From contig NC_018396.1 in assembly GCF_000208865.1 (NCBI RefSeq), positions 248,001-312,000 on the forward strand: DNA of 64,000 nucleotides, written 5' to 3'. The notes under the pieces were generated by a model. It had not been told where the DNA came from. It did not search any database and was given only the letters and a program-made list of their open reading frames with translations. Made by a program: the position numbers and the translations under genes. Numbering within the stretch: the first letter of the stretch is position 1; every line of letters begins with the position of its first letter. Source of the DNA: Neospora caninum Liverpool. Its lineage: Eukaryota; Apicomplexa; Conoidasida; Eucoccidiorida; Sarcocystidae. Shown here piece by piece: positions 58,858 to 64,000 of the stretch.

Positions 58858-61800
58858 TCAGAGGAAGTCCTCTTCGATTGCTCTACAGCTCTCAATTGTC
58901 CCATCGCCCTTATCTGTAAATTCAGGCTCCACAGTCTGCAGCGACGCGTAGCACCGCAGCTGCTTCTCCTCCTAAACAAGCATGCACAAACAACGTCTCA
59001 AAAAATCTGACTTGTTACCGCTCACACACGCAACACCACCCCTTATAAATATTTACATATGGGTGCATGGTCACCTGCACATACAAAAGCATATCCACGA
59101 CTACATGAGTCTCTATACAAGTACATGTCTATTGAGGTAGGTGGCCATGCATGTTCTTGTGTATAAGGCGCATGCATCGGGTAGGCGTTCTCTACATCAG
59201 CGTTTACGTCCGCACGCAACTAAACAGTTAGTGCACCACCGAGAAAGCGCGAGGTTGCTTTCCGCCCCACAGCGTCCCCACAATTCCAACCAAGTCTGGC
59301 GTTCTTTCCCAAAAGAGAGCATGACACATACAGACGCTGGACCTCCCCCACTCCGTGTGTCTTTCTCCTCTCTCCCCTCTTCTTCCTCTGTCTGTGCACA
59401 TGACCGCTGCTTGGCCTGTCTTCGGCCTCCCCATCCTCAGTTCTGCTTCTTTCTTGAACTCACCTCCTTCCGTTTTGCTGCTTCCTCCTCCTCCAACCGC
59501 TAGAAAAACAAACAAGAGAGCAAGTGCCCATCCACAAGAATGAACAAGAAAGAAAGACAGAGAAAGAAAGAGACAGCAAAAGAAAGAGACAGACAGCAAG
59601 AGAAAGAGAGCAACAGCAAAAGGAGGAAAGAGACAGCAAAAGAAAGTGAGAGACAGCAAAAGAAAGAGAGAGACAGCAAAAGAAAGAGAGAGCAAGAGAG
59701 CGATAGCGAGAGAAAGAGATAAGAGCCGAGCTAACGAGAGAACGGGTTCTCGTGGCTTCAGCCGAACCGGATTCGCTCGCTTGGCCGCTGCAGTGTGGCA
59801 CCGTTTCTTTCTTCTTCCTACCTTCTGTCGCATTTCCTCCTTCCTTTTGCGCAGTTGTTCCCGATCGCGTTGCTCTCTCGCAGCTGAGAAGGCAAAATGC
59901 CAGCCAGCGATGTTTGTCAAAGTAACATGGACTCCAGAATCCGACGAAAATCGGACAGAGCTCCCACAGAAACAGATACACAAAGGGGCACTCAACACTT
60001 ACATACCCTCGGAAGCATAATCGCAACGTACTTTTATTTATAAATATACATATATAAATGGAGTTTAGCACTTGCGTCCAGAACCCTAAGCTCATGCAAA
60101 ATCTGCTACAGTTTTATACATTTGTCCACACATCTATGTACTGGTAAATACACTGGTAAACCAAAGCTGCATAGCCTGGCGCTTCTTATCTGCATGCAGA
60201 GATTGGTTCTAGTAGATCTCCGCGTCGAGGCCGAAGCGTTTGGGAACAAGAACGCAGACACTGCAAGGCGATGTGCCGCTTACCCTTGAGGTCGACCTTC
60301 GGTTCCTGCTGAGTCTGCCAAGACAAGACACACAGAGGAAAGCATCGTTAGGCTGAAGATCCGGCAGGAACGAAAAGCAAGGGGCATCGAACCACGTAGA
60401 CAACGACGTAAGAGGACAAGACGGAAGTGAAAGCAACAGAGACCACAAACGCTCCACATCTTTGTTCTCCCCATCAACGTCGCACGTCTATTTGAGAGCC
60501 TTGGAAAGCCTTCGCCGCTCATTTCCATGTGCCGAACAACGAACGCGTACCTGCGCTTTGTTTCGTTTTCTTTGCTGCAGTTCCTGGAGTTGCGGCAATT
60601 TCTCTCCTCTGTCTGTTGTGCTCTCTTTTCTCTTCCCTTTTTCCTCGCTTACTTTCTCGATGGCTTTGAGGACTTCACGGTCTTTGGCGACGTGCTTGAT
60701 GTGGCGAACGCGCTTCTCGTCTTTGAAGCCGACTTGGCCAATGTCCTAAAAAAGCGGAAAACGGAGGAGCCTCCAGCTGCACGTTTTGCGTACAACCGAA
60801 GTGGCGCTACACCCCAGTTAGGTTTTCCAGCGTCTCGTCCTCGGTCGCCTCCCTTTCTCCCCCTTCCCTTTTTCTTTCTCTTGTCCTTTTCTTCCTCTTT
60901 CCCTTTCTCATTCGTCCTCTCTTTTCTTATATCACTGTCTCTTCCCTTTCTCACTCCCTTTACCATTTTTCTCTCCTCCGCTTTCCCTTGTCATTTCTCT
61001 TCCCCTGTCTCTTTCCTTCTCTCTTCTTTGTTTTCGCGATCTCCGCTTTCCTCTCTGCCCCCTTTCTCCGCCTTCATCCCCTGCTGTCTCTTCATGGGTC
61101 GGTCTTCTCCTCCTTTCGATCTTTTCCGCCTCCTTATCTTTTCCCGCTTCTTTTTGTCTTTGTCGCTCTTCTTCCCCCTTCCTGTCGCTTACCATGTGCG
61201 CGGACTTGCGGAGGTTTGACCATGGCGTGTACACAATGTCTGTGTACGAGCATAACGGCGGGGAGAGAAGAGTCGGAGGGGCGAAACGCCGACGAAAGGA
61301 ATGGAAATGGAGAGCGCATCCCAAACGAGAGAAAATACAAACCAGAGCGACAGGGTTCGCACTGTTCTGTCGTGGCCGTCCACGTAACCTTAACTTGTTG
61401 GACAACATCCCGAGGATTCCATATGGCGACGCAAACAGGTTCATCTGTACATACATCTATGAATTGGTGTTTAGTAGGCATATAGGTAGACGCTGATCTA
61501 AAGACACCGGTGTACAGACACCGGTATACAGTCACACTGAGCTAGAGATAGAGACGTAGATAGAGATATTGATAAAGGAGCATAGATATAGATAGATTCC
61601 GATATTAGACGCTACCTATATACACAGATGCAGATACGGGAGGAGACTGACATATACGGATTTACGTAGGCATGGCCATAAAATTTAAAAATGCAGTTGC
61701 ATATTTTTCGTGACACTGTCCACATATGGATATATGTACGTAATTTCCTGTCATGCGTATACAATTTGAACTGATAAGGGATTTCCGAGTCCCACACGTA

Positions 61801-63217
61801 GAGGTGTTTCGCTGTCTTTCGAGGCGCACGTACGCTTAGACCATTCGTAGAAATAGGCACCTCACAGTTTACCAGCAAAAACATGTGCGTATAACGTATA
61901 TCTACCTCATTATTTATAGGTGTATATATGTGAGAAGACAACAACACGGCAGTGCACGCATTCACGTGGAAGCACGATCACAAACGTGCACGCGCGTATT
62001 GGTACACCACTTTCCTGTCGCCAAAGAGGTGACACAGCGAAGCAAAGAAGAGAAGAAAGAGAGGACGAAATAAACTTACCAACTTGGGGCTGCTTGCATC
62101 CTTCAATGGAATTCGCCTTCGTCAATTGTGCAACTTCATCGAGAACCTTTTGAGGAATGGATTTTAAATCTGAGAACAAAATGCATTCGCATGCGTGCCA
62201 GCCCCACAGCTCGGAACGACAACTCGCCGCCTCGAGAAAGCACAAACCGCAGACATTTCTCTGTTTCTCTTTTGGAGCTGCCCCTACCCACGTCTCCTTT
62301 CCTCTCTCTCCCGGACCGCGAGGCGTTGCTGTGTTCTGTATCGATGTGCTGGCATCTTCAGACATGAACCTTTACGCATATATGTATATACCACGGGATC
62401 ACGGGCGCTTAGATATATCCACATTTATGTGCAGTGAAACACTACGCGTGTAGACAGATATAGATATGTTGAGAGCAATTCCCTAGCGCCACACATCGTA
62501 ATATATATATATATATATATATATATTATACATTCAGACAAGATGACATCCATATAAAGATATTGCTTATGAACATACATACCTACACAGAATTTTTATG
62601 TGTGTGTATGCAAATGTGTATGCTCAGGCGTACATCTCTGTGTAGAAGACATAGGAGCGCCACACTAATGCACATATCTATGCAAATATTTAAATGGAAA
62701 TGTTTCGTTTTGTACGTACCTGGTTCTTGCTTATCATCTGGGAGAGGGCGATCAGGGAGAGGCACGCGGAGGTATACATGTGCAGAGGAGAGTTTGTCGA
62801 CGTGGAACCAAACGTCTTCGGGCCATCCGTGAGCAATCAATTCTTCGTTTTCGAATTTGTCTCGCCCCATATAAATCTCGTAGCGAGGATCTGGGAAAAG
62901 AAGAACGAGAAAAGAGATAGACACAAATGGAAGAGATGGAAAGAAGAAGAGAAGCGAAGAAGAAAAGAAGGGAAGAAGAAAGATACGGGAAAGAAGAAAG
63001 ATAGGGACAGAAGAAAAGCGTGAAAAGGAGGGGCGACGGGGCAGGACGGCGCCCCCGGTCGCACGCGTGTTTGTCGGCGTGGGAAACACACGAAGGAGGC
63101 AATGGGAAGAGAGGAGAGGGGAAACAAAAAGGAAAGAAGAGAAGCAGACAGAGGGGAAAAGCAAGAAGAATGCAGGTCCACGGACGCCTTACCGCTGCAA
63201 GTGAACGTGAACACCAT
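58858..63217 (-). CDS. CCDC25-type NFACT-R (DUF814) protein
   Basis: Nine minus-strand exons (63217-63193, 62890-62720, 62169-62080, 61239-61193, 60745-60653, 60314-60284, 59883-59822, 59499-59464 and 58962 or 58959 to 58858) keep phase throughout and give about 218 aa, close to the 208 aa of the human protein. The start MVFTFTCS joins [18 protein letters not shown]; then [20 protein letters not shown], the signature of the family, followed by [24 protein letters not shown] and [13 protein letters not shown]. The C-terminal third is a charged coiled coil ([19 protein letters not shown]), ending LRCYASL and an acidic tail. The NFACT-R domain is shared with ribosome quality-control factors of the NEMF/Rqc2 group and is thought to bind RNA or ribosomes; the exact job of the short CCDC25 form in protists is not known. 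Upstream sequence is C/T-rich on the coding strand. Confidence 0.95.
59540..59722. repeat. Purine minisatellite in the last but one large CCDC25 intron
   Basis: Degenerate tandem units of about 14-18 bases built on agacagcaaaagaa, roughly ten copies, between exons 7 and 8. Read on the coding strand it is a long polypyrimidine tract before the exon 8 acceptor. Confidence 0.85.
62501..62527. repeat. (AT)n microsatellite, CCDC25 intron 2
   Basis: Pure AT run between exons 2 and 3. Confidence 0.9.
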
Positions 63218-64000
63218 CTTGTCGAGCTGGGAGGAGAAGAAGGGGGAGGTGAAGCAGAGGAAAACAGACAGGGGACAGAACAAAAAGAGTAAGGTGTAAA
63301 AAAGGAAGGAGCAGAAGAAGGAAAAGGAGAAGAAAAAGCAGGCAGAGGAGGAGCAGAAGGCGAAGGAGATGGAGAAGAAATAAGAGGAAAACGAAGGAAA
63401 AACGGAAGATCAGCGGAGAGACTGGAGAGGCCAGAAGAGGGACGACAAGGAGGAAAAAGCGACAAATCGCTGTAAAAGGGTGACGGAAAGGAAATAAGAG
63501 AAGAGAAAAAGACAAGCACGATAAAGGCTACAAAGATAATCGACGGATTTTGGAAGAAGAGAATCGGATCTGGTTTCTGGGCGTCGGGCGAAGGAAACGG
63601 AGAGAAGCGGTCGCCCTTCTTGTCACAAGAGGGGAAAACAGGAAATCGCGTCTTTTCAGAAACGGCGGCTAGGAACAAAAACATTCGCGTTTTCTCTTTT
63701 TTAGGAACCGATGCTCGCTCATGCCGCCTGTAGAGTTGTATCGATTTTTTTGCGTGTGCGACTCAAGACTTTGCATGTGCATGCGCTCGCTGTGTACATA
63801 CACCCCAAACGGAAAGGACGCCGACAAATCGGTGATTCTGAAGCCGGTTTTTTCTTCGAGATCTTCTTCTCCTATCCATGGACTCAAAACAAGCGAGTGA
63901 AGGGAGAACTGAGAGCCAGTTTGCTTCCCCTCTTTCAAATTTCTGCATGCTCCGGTGCTGCTAGCTGCAGACAGGCTCTGCGCGCGCGGGGCCCTCAGCC
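63218..64000 (-). promoter_or_regulatory. Upstream region of CCDC25
   Basis: The first 450 bases upstream of the start codon are almost entirely purine on the plus strand, meaning C/T-rich on the coding strand. This matches the 5' regions of the other genes here and probably includes the 5' UTR. No gene is supported to the right edge. Confidence 0.45.

Noticed and set aside
59540..59722. Repeat cluster that could suggest a CRISPR-like array
   Set aside because: Units are degenerate purine tandem copies without unique spacers, in an intron of a eukaryotic gene.

Overview
This window looks like nuclear DNA of a sarcocystid apicomplexan, Toxoplasma gondii or a close relative such as Hammondia or Neospora. 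The coding regions are moderately GC-rich, and the genes are split by many GT-AG introns with strong polypyrimidine acceptors. Long (AT)n tracts lie outside the exons, TGCATGC motifs are frequent, the proteins carry long Ser/Arg/Glu-rich insertions, and one intron holds a piece of mitochondrial coxI (a NUMT). No prokaryotic operon layout is present. All assignments come from reading motifs and splice phases by eye; no database search was run.

Layout from left to right. 1-1107 (+): open reading frame that enters from the left edge, probably the 3' end of an unidentified gene. 1934-6186 (+): secreted S1/P1-type zinc nuclease, 8 exons, 396 aa. 8374-10631 (+): FKBP-type prolyl isomerase with an N-terminal membrane anchor, 3 exons, 346 aa. 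12573-25836 (+): very large organellar translation initiation factor IF-2, 14 exons, 2298 aa; intron 9 contains two inverted coxI fragments. 28794-34212 (+): ZW10/Dsl1-like tether protein, 2 exons, 1727 aa. 47009-35911 (-): FCP1-type RNA polymerase II CTD phosphatase with a split BRCT domain, about 18 exons, convergent with the ZW10-like gene. 48240-51682 (+): ribosome-binding factor A (RbfA), 5 exons, 634 aa, divergent from the phosphatase. 51.7-58.9 kb: gene-poor stretch with one odd two-helix membrane ORF. 63217-58858 (-): CCDC25-type NFACT-R protein, 9 exons, about 218 aa.

The exon models of the nuclease, FKBP, IF-2, ZW10-like, RbfA and CCDC25 genes keep one reading frame through every splice junction, and each combined exon length is a multiple of three. 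That is the main support for the models. In the phosphatase gene, the end of exon 1 and one region near 41.3-40.2 kb remain unresolved.

Functionally, IF-2 and RbfA both belong to bacterial-type organellar translation (initiation and small-subunit maturation), CCDC25 has a ribosome quality-control-type domain, FCP1 resets the polymerase II CTD, the ZW10-like protein would act in retrograde vesicle tethering or at kinetochores, and the nuclease enters the secretory pathway. The most notable observations are the inverted coxI NUMT beside a 5' splice site, the loss of the NKxD guanine-specificity motif in IF-2, and the bacterial-looking membrane ORF near 54.5 kb.
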